From the NCBI GenBank assembly GCA_020638955.1, contig JACKHO010000006.1:62001-126000 (forward strand): 64,000 bases of DNA, read 5' to 3'. The DNA comes from Planctomycetaceae bacterium. Lineage in GTDB: Bacteria > Planctomycetota > Planctomycetia > Planctomycetales > Planctomycetaceae. The notes under the pieces are model-generated. The model ran no database searches. It was not told the DNA's origin and saw nothing but the letters and a program-made list of their open reading frames with translations. Positions 25,097-34,394 of the stretch are shown in pieces. Numbering within the stretch: the stretch's first letter is position 1; each line of letters begins with the position of its first letter. Both the position numbers and the translations under genes were made by a program.

Positions 25097-25670
25097 GTTT
25101 CAAGTCCTCCAACCATTCCGTGCGAATTTCCGCCAGCCTATGGCTGATTTCTGATATCCGAATTTGTCCAGTCGATTCGTCCAGTCGACAACTTCCCCGG
25201 GCGAGTTGGGAGTTCGGCCTCAATTGGATTGAATCGGGCAGTTTCTTCTCTTCCTCGGATGTCAGTTCACGAACGAGGTCCATGTCGTGGGGATGCAAGT
25301 ACAACACTGCCGACTGCGCTGGGACGAGATCTGTTGTTAGTGAACGAATCAGGCCGACCATGTCATGTTGATTCGCCTCAATGACACATCCGGTCAGCTT
25401 GGCTGTTGCCGCGACAGCCAGTTCAATTGCCAGTTGTTGCAGTTCATTCAGAGACGCCTGGCGCCTCACTTCCAATTCGCAAACCGATTCCCGAATTCCC
25501 TCGAGCATCGCCAGCATTTCCTGTGAAGCTCGAAGTTGTGCCGCGTTCGAATCCGCTGCAGCTGAGAACTGATCGGTCGTGTGACACGGAATGTTCTCGT
25601 TGCTCGTGGAACAACGGACGTTCGACAGGGCGGCCGGCAGGCGGATGCGATGAGTGACTTTGCTGGTCAT
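25017..25670 (-). CDS. fliH: FliH-like flagellar assembly protein
   Basis: 217 residues. A low-complexity N-terminus, a helical middle (residues 50-90, LRASQEMLAMLEGIRESV) and a C-terminal domain with VLYLHPHDMDLVREL and GSCRLDESTGQIRISE, the pattern of FliH/YscL peripheral stalk proteins that bind and regulate the FliI ATPase. The family is poorly conserved, so position between fliG and fliI matters: the ATG overlaps the fliG stop by 4 bases, and its last 80 bases overlap fliI. Confidence 0.85.
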   Translation of the reverse strand: MTSKVTHRIRLPAALSNVRCSTSNENIPCHTTDQFSAAADSNAAQLRASQEMLAMLEGIRESVCELEVRRQASLNELQQLAIELAVAATAKLTGCVIEANQHDMVGLIRSLTTDLVPAQSAVLYLHPHDMDLVRELTSEEEKKLPDSIQLRPNSQLARGSCRLDESTGQIRISEISHRLAEIRTEWLEDLKHAQTERRNAERNAHPLQRFPDRRGTA

Positions 25671-26623
25671 TCTGCCTCCTGATCAACTTCTGCAATAGCT
25701 TCTGCCACAGCAGCACGAGCGGCCTCGACCTGGCTCTTCGGCAAGTGCTTCTGGAACTCCAGTTCTTCCTGGAGTGTGGATCGAGCACGACGAGTGAGGT
25801 TGCCGAAAATGCGGTCTTGAACTTCATCGGTGCAGTCAAACATGGCGATGGCAAGTGTCCCGCCATCGACTTTGCCCAACACGAGTTGGATTTCCCGGTC
25901 ACCCAGGTTGCCGATGTCTTCAAAACGATAAAGCTCGCGTCGAACTGCGTCTGCGAGTTCTGCGTTCTGCTGGGCAACCGCATTCAGAATCTCTTTACGT
26001 CCGCTGCGTTCGGTTTGCCGTAGTACTTCAGCGAGCCGCGTGGCAGCGGTTGTTTGTTCCACGCGTTTGGCAGGAAACGTCAGAGCACGTTCGACGGTTC
26101 CTTTCGCCATTTGTTCGACGACCAAATCGGTCGCTGCTGGATCGAGACTCAACTGTTGAACCACCGCATTCCGAACCGACTCGGACAACAGCGAGAGAAT
26201 CTCAGCATTCCGCTGCGGCGACAGACACTTCATCAGTACGGCAACAGTTCTCGGATGCTCACGTTCAAACGCTGCGGCGACTTGATGGACGTTCATAAGC
26301 TCCAAGTCGCGAACCGGGTTTCCGGTCGGCTTGTACGGGACGACTGGCTCATCGGCGAGGTCATCGGAATCGTCCTCGACATGAAGACGCAGCTTGGGCC
26401 GCTCATACTGCCGCAACATTTGAAGCAGGTCAGCGAATTGAGAAAGCACGGACTGTCGCCGTTTGACAGACGGATTCGACGCCGCAGCCCGCTCGATTTC
26501 CGGCTGAAGCTGCTGCGTCAGCTCCTGAGGAAATTTCGCGACAATGTCTGTTCGCTCGGACTCTTCCAACATGGAAAGTAGCAGCGCGACTCGTGAAATT
26601 CGGTCGACTTGTTCACTGGTCAT
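25667..26623 (-). CDS. fliG: Flagellar motor switch protein FliG
   Basis: 318 residues, close to the 331 of E. coli. The middle domain holds EREHPRTVAVLMKCLSPQ (the EHPQ motif, here EHPR) and the C-terminal domain reads FEDIGNLGDREIQLVLGKVD followed by LAIAMFDCTDEVQDRIFGNLTRRA, the torque helix region. The N-terminal domain that docks to FliF is divergent. FliG forms the rotor ring that interacts with MotA. Overlaps fliH by 4 bases. Confidence 0.93.
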   Translation of the reverse strand: MTSEQVDRISRVALLLSMLEESERTDIVAKFPQELTQQLQPEIERAAASNPSVKRRQSVLSQFADLLQMLRQYERPKLRLHVEDDSDDLADEPVVPYKPTGNPVRDLELMNVHQVAAAFEREHPRTVAVLMKCLSPQRNAEILSLLSESVRNAVVQQLSLDPAATDLVVEQMAKGTVERALTFPAKRVEQTTAATRLAEVLRQTERSGRKEILNAVAQQNAELADAVRRELYRFEDIGNLGDREIQLVLGKVDGGTLAIAMFDCTDEVQDRIFGNLTRRARSTLQEELEFQKHLPKSQVEAARAAVAEAIAEVDQEAE

Positions 26624-26634
26624 CGTTCCCCTCC

Positions 26635-28179
26635 TCAGGCGATTTTCCTGGTTGAGGGACTACTTTCGGAGCCACTGTCTTGAGACAGCCACTTCATCAT
26701 GACGTCAGCAATGTGATCGGGATTCTCTTCCACTTCCCGCTTGAGACGATCCAACTCGCGCTGCAACGCCAGCGTTTGCTCGCTGTTGTTGTCCGATTTG
26801 ACGACCACTGGAGAAAGTTTTCGCAAAATGAGCAATCCCATTATGAATGCCAGGATTGCTCCAATTCCGAGTGAGGCAGCTCGCACTATTGGTTCGTACG
26901 CCATTGATGTCTCGATCCACGTCGGCGCTGCGACATCCAGCGACGGAACCTGTAGTTTCCCGGTGACGACTTCAATGGAATCTTGCCTTGAGGCGTCGAA
27001 ACCGACTGCCTGCTTAATGATGTCTTCGACCTGGTCTTTCGTAATTGCGGGTGTCGTGTCCCCTTCCTGAACCTCGGGAAGTTCCACGACTGCCGCAACG
27101 GTCAGGCGTTTGATGCGACCAGGCAACTCATGGGTTTTGTCAATCGTAGTGCTATTTTCATACGTAGTGTCGATGTCCTCACTTTTTGTGCTGCCAGGAG
27201 TTGGTCCCTTGGTGTTTCGCCCGATATTTGATGGACTGCCAGCCGCTCCCGAAGCGACGGGCACTCCTGTTGTTTCTTCCGACTTAATTGTTTCCGACTT
27301 AACTGCTTTTCTGTCAGGATCGACAATGTGCTCTTCCCGCTCTAATTCCGTGAAGTCGACATCTGCCGTGACGCGGACCCTTGCCTTGTTCTCGCCAAGC
27401 AAATGGGTCAGCAGTGATTCCGCCTTACTCGATAGAGTCATTTCGAGTTGGTTGCGAACCTCCAACTGACTTCCCAGTGTGGTGGAGGCGCCGTTTTCTC
27501 CGAATAGCACGTGGCCATTCGAGTCCAGAACAGAAAGATTCTCTTCATTGAGGCCTTCCACACTACCAACCACGAGTGAGACGATGGCCTGCGTGTCGAT
27601 GAATGGGTCTCGGCCCGAATCACCGAGTTCCAGGACCACGCTGGCCTTTGCTGGCTCCCGTTCCCTGATAAAAGGACTCGCCTTGACGGGCGTGATGTGG
27701 ACCGTCGCCGAACGAACAGCGCGAAATTGCGAGATGGATTTGGCGAGACGCACTTCCTGAGCACGAACCTGGCGATCCTTGATGGAATCTGGGTCGGGCC
27801 AGAAGTTTGCCATGCCGCTCGATTCGACAGTGCTGAGGTCCTCTGTCACAACATCACGTAACGCGAGGCGGCTGCGATTGACATCCGACTTGGCGACATA
27901 AATCGCCGTTCCTGCAAAGCCGAGTTGGTAACCAATGCCGGCTTCCTCCAGAGAACTCACGGCTTCATGAGCATTGCTGGGCGTCAGATTTTCTGCCAGC
28001 AGGACATACTCCGGCTGAACGGCCCAGTACACCACGCCTCCCACGGCCAGCAGGCAGGCAACCGTTGCCACAGTGAAACGGACCTGCTCCCAGGTGCTCC
28101 ACTGCTTCCAGGTGTGTGTCAGATTTTCTAGTACAGTTTGATTGGACACGAGGGAATCCGAGGTTGTCCGTGTTGACAA
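26635..28179 (-). CDS. fliF: Flagellar MS-ring protein FliF
   Basis: 514 residues. A first membrane helix (about 36-54), the YscJ/FliF ring-building motifs (AVQPEYVLLAENLTPSNAHE, RLALRDVV, KSISQFRAVRSATVHITP), and a second helix near residue 430-450 before a short cytoplasmic tail that should bind FliG. It forms the membrane MS ring, the base on which the motor is built. fliG starts 11 bases downstream and fliE ends 34 bases upstream. Confidence 0.95.
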   Translation of the reverse strand: MSTRTTSDSLVSNQTVLENLTHTWKQWSTWEQVRFTVATVACLLAVGGVVYWAVQPEYVLLAENLTPSNAHEAVSSLEEAGIGYQLGFAGTAIYVAKSDVNRSRLALRDVVTEDLSTVESSGMANFWPDPDSIKDRQVRAQEVRLAKSISQFRAVRSATVHITPVKASPFIREREPAKASVVLELGDSGRDPFIDTQAIVSLVVGSVEGLNEENLSVLDSNGHVLFGENGASTTLGSQLEVRNQLEMTLSSKAESLLTHLLGENKARVRVTADVDFTELEREEHIVDPDRKAVKSETIKSEETTGVPVASGAAGSPSNIGRNTKGPTPGSTKSEDIDTTYENSTTIDKTHELPGRIKRLTVAAVVELPEVQEGDTTPAITKDQVEDIIKQAVGFDASRQDSIEVVTGKLQVPSLDVAAPTWIETSMAYEPIVRAASLGIGAILAFIMGLLILRKLSPVVVKSDNNSEQTLALQRELDRLKREVEENPDHIADVMMKWLSQDSGSESSPSTRKIA

Positions 28180-28213
28180 TTGCAGTGGCTACAGTGACAG
28201 GCGAATGCTGCTC

Positions 28214-28543
28214 CTACATTTGCGTCCGCATGATTTCCTGATACGCCGTAATGGCGCGGTTTCGAATTTCCATAAGCAGCTTGAGGGAGAGTTCCGCCTG
28301 AGCCATTTGCAGCGAAACTTCATGAATGGGCACATCTTCGCCGGCGAGCAACCGGTCAACGGTTTGCTGGGCCTGCACCTGTGCGCCGTCAACATCTTTG
28401 ATGACCTGCTGGAAGACGTCGGCAAAGGGCACCGTCGAATCGACCGACGTTGGCATCAGCGACTTCAGAGAAGATCCGCCGGATGCGAGGGGAATCTCCG
28501 CTCCAGCATTCACCGGCACAATTGACGACAAGGAGTTCGGCAT
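28214..28543 (-). CDS. fliE: Flagellar hook-basal body protein FliE
   Basis: 109 residues, close to the usual 104. The C-terminal half (VPIHEVSLQMAQAELSLKLLMEIRNRAITAYQEIMRTQM) carries the FliE signature of a helical segment joining the MS ring to the proximal rod. It starts 4 bases after the flgC stop, in the classic flgB-flgC-fliE-fliF order. Confidence 0.95.
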   Translation of the reverse strand: MPNSLSSIVPVNAGAEIPLASGGSSLKSLMPTSVDSTVPFADVFQQVIKDVDGAQVQAQQTVDRLLAGEDVPIHEVSLQMAQAELSLKLLMEIRNRAITAYQEIMRTQM

Positions 28544-28547
28544 GGCA

Positions 28548-28988
28548 CTAACCTCTCATGAGTGAAAGGGACTGTTCGACCATCCTGCGAAATGACTGCA
28601 GTGCCTTTAGATTTGCGTCGTATGCGCGGCTGGCGGTCATCATGTCGACCATTTCCACCGGAACGGAAATGTTCGGAAGCGTGACGAATCCACGTTGATC
28701 GGCGTGGGGATGGCCGGGATCGTACACCTGAGGTAGTTCCGATTGATCCAGCGTAATGCCAGAGACAACCACGCCTGCCATGTTGGTTTGATCAACATTC
28801 CCTCGGGCACGGGCATCGGAGAGTGCATCGGAGAAAATGACCTGCCGGCGTCGGTACGGTCCGGTTGACGCGTCGCCGGTCGTATGAGCGTTGGCAATGT
28901 TGTTTGCCGTCACTTCCATCCGGGTCTTCTCAGCTGCCAGCCCCGATCCGGAAATCCGGGTGGCGCGAAACATGGATTGAATGTCCAT
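28548..28988 (-). CDS. flgC: Proximal rod protein FlgC
   Basis: 146 residues from the ATG at 28988 (MDIQSMFRATRISGSGLAAEKTRM); an in-frame start at 29060 would lie inside flgB and is rejected. Rod-protein signature TANNIANAHTT at the N-terminus and a C-terminal helix with SRAYDANLKALQSFRRMVEQSL. FlgC forms part of the proximal rod with FlgB and FlgF. It begins 13 bases after the flgB stop. Confidence 0.95.
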   Translation of the reverse strand: MDIQSMFRATRISGSGLAAEKTRMEVTANNIANAHTTGDASTGPYRRRQVIFSDALSDARARGNVDQTNMAGVVVSGITLDQSELPQVYDPGHPHADQRGFVTLPNISVPVEMVDMMTASRAYDANLKALQSFRRMVEQSLSLMRG

Positions 28989-29001
28989 TTCGAATTGACT
29001 C

Positions 29002-29355
29002 CTAAGCTCCTTCGATAGCCGTCCGAATGGACTGCAAATGACCCGCCATGAGTTGGACAACCGTCTGATAGGTCATTGCGTTCTGTTGCAAAGCACTGGT
29101 TTCGGCGTCGATGTCGACGTTGTTTCCATCAGCTCGATCCGACGGCGCATTGTCCTTGACGACTCGCAGAGCGGCGGGCTGGTGTGCCTGCCCTTGTTTG
29201 GTTGCTTCAGCGAGTGTGTCAGCGAATTCAACGTCTTCACGCTGGTAATTCGGCGTGTTGACATTCGCGATGTTACGACTCAAGACTCGATGACGCAGTG
29301 AGGCGAATCCCGCAGCGTCGGACAATGAGTTCAGTTGTGGATGGATGTTGAACAT
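29002..29355 (-). CDS. flgB: Proximal rod protein FlgB
   Basis: 117 residues from the ATG at 29355; the longer reading to 29505 adds a Cys/Arg-rich sequence unlike any rod protein. Rod signature HRVLSRNIANVNTPNYQRED at the N-terminus and a C-terminal helix (NAMTYQTVVQLMAGHLQSI). It is the first gene of the flagellar cluster. No convincing sigma28 (TAAA-N15-GCCGATAA) or sigma54 promoter is seen in the region before it. Confidence 0.94.
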   Translation of the reverse strand: MFNIHPQLNSLSDAAGFASLRHRVLSRNIANVNTPNYQREDVEFADTLAEATKQGQAHQPAALRVVKDNAPSDRADGNNVDIDAETSALQQNAMTYQTVVQLMAGHLQSIRTAIEGA

Positions 29356-29439
29356 AATGTGCCTTGGATCGGCACCACCCCTGCATCCGGCACACGTATT
29401 CCACTTTGCCCAAACGGCCCGCCTGTAACTTAAGTGCTT

Positions 29440-29457
29440 CGCCGCACGCTTGCGGCG
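29440..29457. repeat. GC-rich 7-bp hairpin between divergent flagellar and HDOD genes
   Basis: CGCCGCA (29440-29446) and TGCGGCG (29451-29457) flank a 4-base loop in the 277-base gap between flgB (minus) and the HDOD gene (plus). It could be a regulator-binding palindrome or leader hairpin for either gene. Nothing else recognisable was found in the gap. Confidence 0.4.
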
Positions 29458-29632
29458 AGTCGCCGACGGTGTCGTCGCATGCCCCAAATTTGCCAGCCTG
29501 AACACAATCGTGAGAGGTCGCGTGGCGGGTCACCAATTACGCAATTCAAGTGAATGGCGATTTGGCCCCGAACCATTTCTGAGCTTTGTTTCTGGAAGAA
29601 CACACTTTCATCCCTCTCATGAAAGTCCAGCA

Positions 29633-31000
29633 ATGAAAGTTACTCGAGAACTCGAACTCCCTTCCCTGCCCACTGCCGCCATGCGCATGCTGCGTATGAT
29701 GTCTGAGCCAGAATTCGGGATTGCGGACATGACGGAAATCATCCGGGCCGATCCCGCTCTCACCGGCAAACTCTTGAAAGTTGCCAACTCAGCCGATTCC
29801 GGCAGCGCCCGCCGAGTGACCGACCTGTCACGGGCCGTGGTGATGATCGGTATGCGCAAGGTTACCGCAATTGCGCTCAGTTTTTCCCTCTCAAACGAAT
29901 CGATGCGCTCGGGCGCTTACCAGAAGTGGTATGCGCATTTCTGGTTCCGCTCACTCGTCGTCGCGCTTGCGGCGGAAATCGTGGCGAGAGAATTCACCGA
30001 CGTACTCTCAAGTGACGCCTTTGTCACGGGACTGTTGTGCCACGTCGGCCATTTGGCCGCGCTGAATGAGTTTCCAGAATACTACGCGGCATCGCAACTG
30101 GAATTGGAAGATCCCGCAATGCGTGACGATTGTCCCACTGTACCCGATGGTCGTTCGGCGAGAGAACTCACGCTCGCGATGGCGTCGAAGTGGAATCTTC
30201 CGCCCGATTCCGTCAACGCCATGCGAACGGGAGAGGCCGGAGATGCCACCCGGAGCGAGCTGCGTCGTATCATTCAGGTGGCCGAAGCGTTCGGCGACTT
30301 TTTTGATGGGACGAATCGCCCACAGGCGTTGGCCAGAATTGATTCCCTGTTATGTGAAGAAATGGGAGTTGCCGAGCAAAAGTTACATGGTGTCCTCAGT
30401 CACATACGGCACCAGCTTGGCGAATACGAGGACTTGTTTAATCTGGACCTCGAAGAATTGATGTCCGCCGCCGAAATGCTGGCTGAAGCGAAGGACTACT
30501 TGTCGTCTCTGGTTTTCAATGAGGCGGCGGGGGCCCCTCGTCCTTCGAATGCCGTACTGGAACGCCGGGTTGTGAACTGGCTTGACCAACGAGAGTGTCC
30601 TGGACGATTTCCTGCCGCGATGTTTGTGTTTCGCGTTGCGGGAACCGGAGCGTCTATCGATTTGACCGAGTGGTTCAATCAGTCAATGCGTGAAAAGATG
30701 CCGTTGTCGATTCGGCAGGAGATTGAATTGCATGTTCTGGAGAATGAGCAACTGCTGCTGCTGATTTGGTGCTCGTCAGAACAAGCATTCACCGAACTCG
30801 GTTGGCAACTGCGGGACGCGCTCCGGACCGATCCCATTTCGGCCCAAGGAGCCTCATTCCACTGCCTCGGAACACTCTGCACGATGTGCGGACGTGACCC
30901 GAATGCCCGTTCGTCGTTTCTTGAATCCGTCACAAACATGACGGAGCGAGCACATCCTAAGGCGGGGGCACACAACATGGAGTTCTGGGTCACCCCATGA
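29633..31000 (+). CDS. HDOD domain signalling protein
   Basis: 455 residues from the ATG at 29633; a longer reading to 29450 is not supported by composition. The HDOD domain occupies about residues 1-205 (LPSLPTAAMRMLRM, IIRADPALTGKLLKVANSAD, AVVMIGMRKVTAIALSFSL, LLCHVGHLAALNEF). HDOD proteins are catalytically inactive relatives of HD phosphohydrolases used in signalling. The C-terminal part (FPAAMFVFRVAGTG, LLLLIWCSSEQAF, MCGRDPNARSS) may be a degenerate GGDEF-like fold, uncertain. It is divergent from the flagellar cluster and followed by a second HDOD gene 64 bases later, so a motility or surface-behaviour role is an inference. Confidence 0.8.
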   Translation: MKVTRELELPSLPTAAMRMLRMMSEPEFGIADMTEIIRADPALTGKLLKVANSADSGSARRVTDLSRAVVMIGMRKVTAIALSFSLSNESMRSGAYQKWYAHFWFRSLVVALAAEIVAREFTDVLSSDAFVTGLLCHVGHLAALNEFPEYYAASQLELEDPAMRDDCPTVPDGRSARELTLAMASKWNLPPDSVNAMRTGEAGDATRSELRRIIQVAEAFGDFFDGTNRPQALARIDSLLCEEMGVAEQKLHGVLSHIRHQLGEYEDLFNLDLEELMSAAEMLAEAKDYLSSLVFNEAAGAPRPSNAVLERRVVNWLDQRECPGRFPAAMFVFRVAGTGASIDLTEWFNQSMREKMPLSIRQEIELHVLENEQLLLLIWCSSEQAFTELGWQLRDALRTDPISAQGASFHCLGTLCTMCGRDPNARSSFLESVTNMTERAHPKAGAHNMEFWVTP

Positions 31001-31064
31001 AAGCAACAGTCATCCAACTCAATGAGAGACCGGAACACTGTTTGAACTGCAAGGCAGGTGGGTC

Positions 31065-32939
31065 GTGGACGAGAGCAAAGTGAACAACAGACTGAGAGCG
31101 CTGGAAACGATTGAATGGGAAGGGGACGTGCATATCCCGCTCCCTTCTCGCTCGGTCATTGAATTCGCCCAACTGTGTCGGCGGGACAACATCAGCATTA
31201 AAGAATTGGCCGACAAGGCGGAGCAGGAACCTGGAATTACAGCGGAGTTGCTGCGTCATGTGAATTCCAGTCTCATGGGGCTGCGCACCCGCATTACTTC
31301 GACGGCGCGCGCCATTGGCATTGTCGGACTGTCGAACTGCGCTTCGATTGTGCTGACCAACGCCATTATGAATTCAATGGGCGAGGTGCAGTCGGAACTG
31401 TTGTCCGCGCAACAGTTTCGCCGTGATTCCATCGAACGTGCCACGTTTGCCCGCGTGCTCGCACGGTACTTTTCGACTTGTGCGTTTGAATCGTACACCG
31501 CGGCGCTGCTTCAGGATTTGATGCTCCCTACGCTGACCCGCATGTACGAACAGGAGTATCGCCTTTTTTGCAACTCCGACCACTACAGTTGCATTGAGGA
31601 ATTTGAACGAGCCCAATTTGGCTGGACGCACTCGCAACTGGCGGCCCGAACTCTGTTGCGATGGGACTTCGACCCCAAAATCATCGAAGCAGTGCTTGAC
31701 CATCACACGCCGCCGGAATTGATTCTGGCTGACACCGAGCAAACGACCTACGACTCTCGCTTGACCTGTGCCATGGCGTCGCTGCTGAGCGATCCGCTAG
31801 GGCAGGTTCCGGACGGCGTAACCCGGCTGGTGGACATTCAACGGCTCCTGCCAAGCTATCAACTCCTCGACGTTGCCAAGCAGGTCGACGAAGAACTGAC
31901 GAGCATGTTTCCGACTTTACGGAATCCGGTTTCGCTGATGACCCGAATTCAGGAGGGCATGCTGAGTCAAATTGAATACCGTCAGGCAAATCAAATCTCG
32001 GTTGGACGTCAGTTCGGCAGCTATGTACTGAAGGAAAAAATCGCGGAAAGCTCGATGGGGGCAATCTTTCGCGGTCAACATTTCATGATGCGTCGCCCGA
32101 CGGCCATTAAGATCTTGCGTGTGGAAAAGACAACTCCCCGAACAATTGCACAATTCGAACAAGAAGCACAAATTACGAGCCAGTTGCACAGCCCGCACAC
32201 GATTTCCGTGTACGACTTTGGAGTCACGCCTGACGAACTCTTCTACTACGCGATGGAGTTTATCGAGGGATGCACGTTATCAACCTTGGTGGAGACACAT
32301 GGTCCACTCCCTGAGGGACGCGTTGTACGAATTTTGCAGCAGGCGTGTGCATCGCTGGCCGAGGCTCACAACTTCGACCTCATCCACCGGGACATCAAAC
32401 CGGACAACATGATGTTGTCCTACCTCCCGGGCGCTGGTGACCATCTAACGATTCTTGACTTCGGTCTGGCCAAACTGAACGGAGCTAAGGAGAGCGAAGT
32501 TCTTTGCGATGACGGAAACATTGTCGGCACACCATTGTACATGTCCCCCGAAGCGGCCATGTGCAAACTGAAGCTGGACGGCCGCAGCGATTTGTACTCC
32601 CTTGGAGCCGTGGGCTATTTCCTGCTCTCTGGTCGGCCTCCCTTTAAGGCGAAGCGTATACTGGAACTGCTGCGTCAGCACATGGAAGACATGCCCCCGC
32701 CCCTCAGTGAAACGTTACCGCAATCTGTCTCACCGGAACTTTGTGCTATCATTATGTCTTGTCTGGCCAAGTCACCGGACGATCGACCACAGTCTGCCAC
32801 CAAACTGGCCGACATGCTGGCAAAAGTGCATGCAGCAAACTGGTATCCTTCCGATGCCGAATCGTGGTGGCAGAGTCACAAAGTCACTCCCGTGCAGGGC
32901 GCCGACGTGGAAGAAGTCGCCGCCACAATTCTTGGGTAA
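31065..32939 (+). CDS. HDOD-Ser/Thr protein kinase fusion
   Basis: 624 residues, starting with GTG at 31065 behind an AAGG/GGTGGG-type ribosome site. Residues about 20-230 are an HDOD domain (LADKAEQEPGITAELLRHVN; AIGIVGLSNCASIVL). Residues about 318-600 are a Hanks-type kinase: catalytic Lys349 in AIKIL, HRDIKPDN (441-448), DFGLAK (465-470), GTPLYMSPE (488-496). The glycine-rich loop (IAESSMGAIFRG, 326-337) has lost its first two glycines. There is no membrane helix, so it is cytoplasmic, unlike typical planctomycete kinases. It ends 7 bases before the convergent DUF1501 gene. Confidence 0.9.
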   Translation: MDESKVNNRLRALETIEWEGDVHIPLPSRSVIEFAQLCRRDNISIKELADKAEQEPGITAELLRHVNSSLMGLRTRITSTARAIGIVGLSNCASIVLTNAIMNSMGEVQSELLSAQQFRRDSIERATFARVLARYFSTCAFESYTAALLQDLMLPTLTRMYEQEYRLFCNSDHYSCIEEFERAQFGWTHSQLAARTLLRWDFDPKIIEAVLDHHTPPELILADTEQTTYDSRLTCAMASLLSDPLGQVPDGVTRLVDIQRLLPSYQLLDVAKQVDEELTSMFPTLRNPVSLMTRIQEGMLSQIEYRQANQISVGRQFGSYVLKEKIAESSMGAIFRGQHFMMRRPTAIKILRVEKTTPRTIAQFEQEAQITSQLHSPHTISVYDFGVTPDELFYYAMEFIEGCTLSTLVETHGPLPEGRVVRILQQACASLAEAHNFDLIHRDIKPDNMMLSYLPGAGDHLTILDFGLAKLNGAKESEVLCDDGNIVGTPLYMSPEAAMCKLKLDGRSDLYSLGAVGYFLLSGRPPFKAKRILELLRQHMEDMPPPLSETLPQSVSPELCAIIMSCLAKSPDDRPQSATKLADMLAKVHAANWYPSDAESWWQSHKVTPVQGADVEEVAATILG

Positions 32940-32946
32940 CGATTCC

Positions 32947-34347
32947 CTATGCAATGAGTTCGTCAATCACTTTGCCGCCGAATTGGCTGAGCTGTTTGAA
33001 GCGTCCGGCGTGATAGAACGTGAGCTTGTTGTCGTCGAGACCGAGGAGGCGTAACAACGTCACGTGGAAGTCGCGGACGTGCCGCACGTTTTCTACGGCA
33101 TTCATCCCGGTTTCGTCTGTCGCCCCAATGGTATGCCCCGCTTTGCAGCCACCGCCGGCCATCCAAATCGTCATGGCGTGAGGATTGTGGTCGCGACCGT
33201 AGGCCGTGCCATTCCTCACTCCGTTGTCGGGTGTTCGTCCAAACTCGCCGCACCAGACGATAAGCGTTTCATCGAGCAGTGAACGCTGCTTCAAGTCTTT
33301 GATGAGCGCCGCAATGGGACGATCAACTCCTCGAACGAGGTTGCCATGCGCACGCTCGATGTAGTCGTGACTGTCCCAGGTACCGTTGTAGAGCTGGATG
33401 AATCGTACTCCTTTCTCGACAAGTTTCCGGGCCAGCAGACACTTGCGGCCGAACGAGTCAGTGGGGCCCTGGTCGATTCCGTAATCATCAAGAGTTTGAG
33501 CCGTTTCGCCTTCAATGCTGAGCACTTCAGGAACTTCTGTCTGCATGCGAAATGCGAGTTCGTACGAGGCCAGCCGTGCTTGCAATTCCTGGTGTTCGGG
33601 ATGCTGTTGTACATGCCGCTTGTTCAACTGCATCAGCAAGTCGAGACTTTGACGCTGCTCCTGCTGTGAAACATGCGAAGGTGGATTGATATCAAGAATT
33701 GGAGCTCCATGTGGACGGAGCGGAGTCCCCTGGAAGAAGGCAGGCAGATAGCCGTTGCTCCAATTGGCCGCACCTCCTTGTGGGTAGGAGATTTCCGGCA
33801 GGACCATGAACCCCGGCAAGTCCTGATTCGGCGAACCGAGGCCATATGTCACCCAGGCACCAATGGCGGGATCACCGCCGAAGCGATTGCCGCAGTTCAT
33901 TTGGTACATCGCCGTGGGGTGGTTCACACTGTCCACCTGACAGCCGCGGAAGAAACACATTTCGTCGGCCACTTGCGAGAGCTGTTCCCAGTTCTCCGCC
34001 ATGTCGGCGCCGCTCTCACCCCATTTGCGGAACTTGAATGGGCTTTGAACGTAATACCTTTTGCCGCTCTCCATCGCAGATTTCTGTTCACCGTTGCGGA
34101 CGAATTCTTTGAGGTGCAGCTTCTCCAATGCTGGCTTCGGATCGAAGGTGTCAATGTGTGATGGCCCACCTTCCATCATAAGAAAAATGCAATGCTTCGC
34201 CTTCGCCGGAAAATGTCCGCTTCGCGGTGCTAACGCATTCGATCCACTTTCTTCGGCCAGCAGAGTCGACAACGCAACACTTCCCAACGACGTACCCAGC
34301 CCGTACAGGAAACTACGACGCGGCATGGAGTAAACGGGACGATTCAT
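32947..34347 (-). CDS. DUF1501 secreted protein (Tat substrate)
   Basis: 466 residues. A twin-arginine-type signal (MPRRSFLYGLG followed by a hydrophobic stretch) and the DUF1501 sulfatase-like fold: CIFLMMEGGPSHIDTFDPKP, ELSQVADEMCFFRGCQVDSVNHP, VWCGEFGRTPDNG, GRDHNPHAMTIWMAGGG. DUF1501 proteins are very abundant in planctomycetes and almost always pair with DUF1549/DUF1553 cytochromes, as here with the gene 47 bases upstream. The reaction is unknown; a role in periplasmic polysaccharide processing is often suggested but unproven. Confidence 0.92.
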   Translation of the reverse strand: MNRPVYSMPRRSFLYGLGTSLGSVALSTLLAEESGSNALAPRSGHFPAKAKHCIFLMMEGGPSHIDTFDPKPALEKLHLKEFVRNGEQKSAMESGKRYYVQSPFKFRKWGESGADMAENWEQLSQVADEMCFFRGCQVDSVNHPTAMYQMNCGNRFGGDPAIGAWVTYGLGSPNQDLPGFMVLPEISYPQGGAANWSNGYLPAFFQGTPLRPHGAPILDINPPSHVSQQEQRQSLDLLMQLNKRHVQQHPEHQELQARLASYELAFRMQTEVPEVLSIEGETAQTLDDYGIDQGPTDSFGRKCLLARKLVEKGVRFIQLYNGTWDSHDYIERAHGNLVRGVDRPIAALIKDLKQRSLLDETLIVWCGEFGRTPDNGVRNGTAYGRDHNPHAMTIWMAGGGCKAGHTIGATDETGMNAVENVRHVRDFHVTLLRLLGLDDNKLTFYHAGRFKQLSQFGGKVIDELIA

Positions 34348-34394
34348 TTCACAACTCTCTGTTCAAAGCACTCGCGGCTACTTGCACCTTGGAA

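Noticed and set aside
28989..29060. Longer start for flgC
   Set aside because: It overlaps flgB and adds residues unlike rod proteins.
29356..29505. Longer start for flgB
   Set aside because: Adds an Arg/Cys-rich segment not seen in FlgB and has no ribosome site.
29356..29632. Sigma28 or sigma54 promoter before flgB
   Set aside because: No match to TAAA-N15-GCCGATAA or to GG-N10-GC was found on the minus strand.
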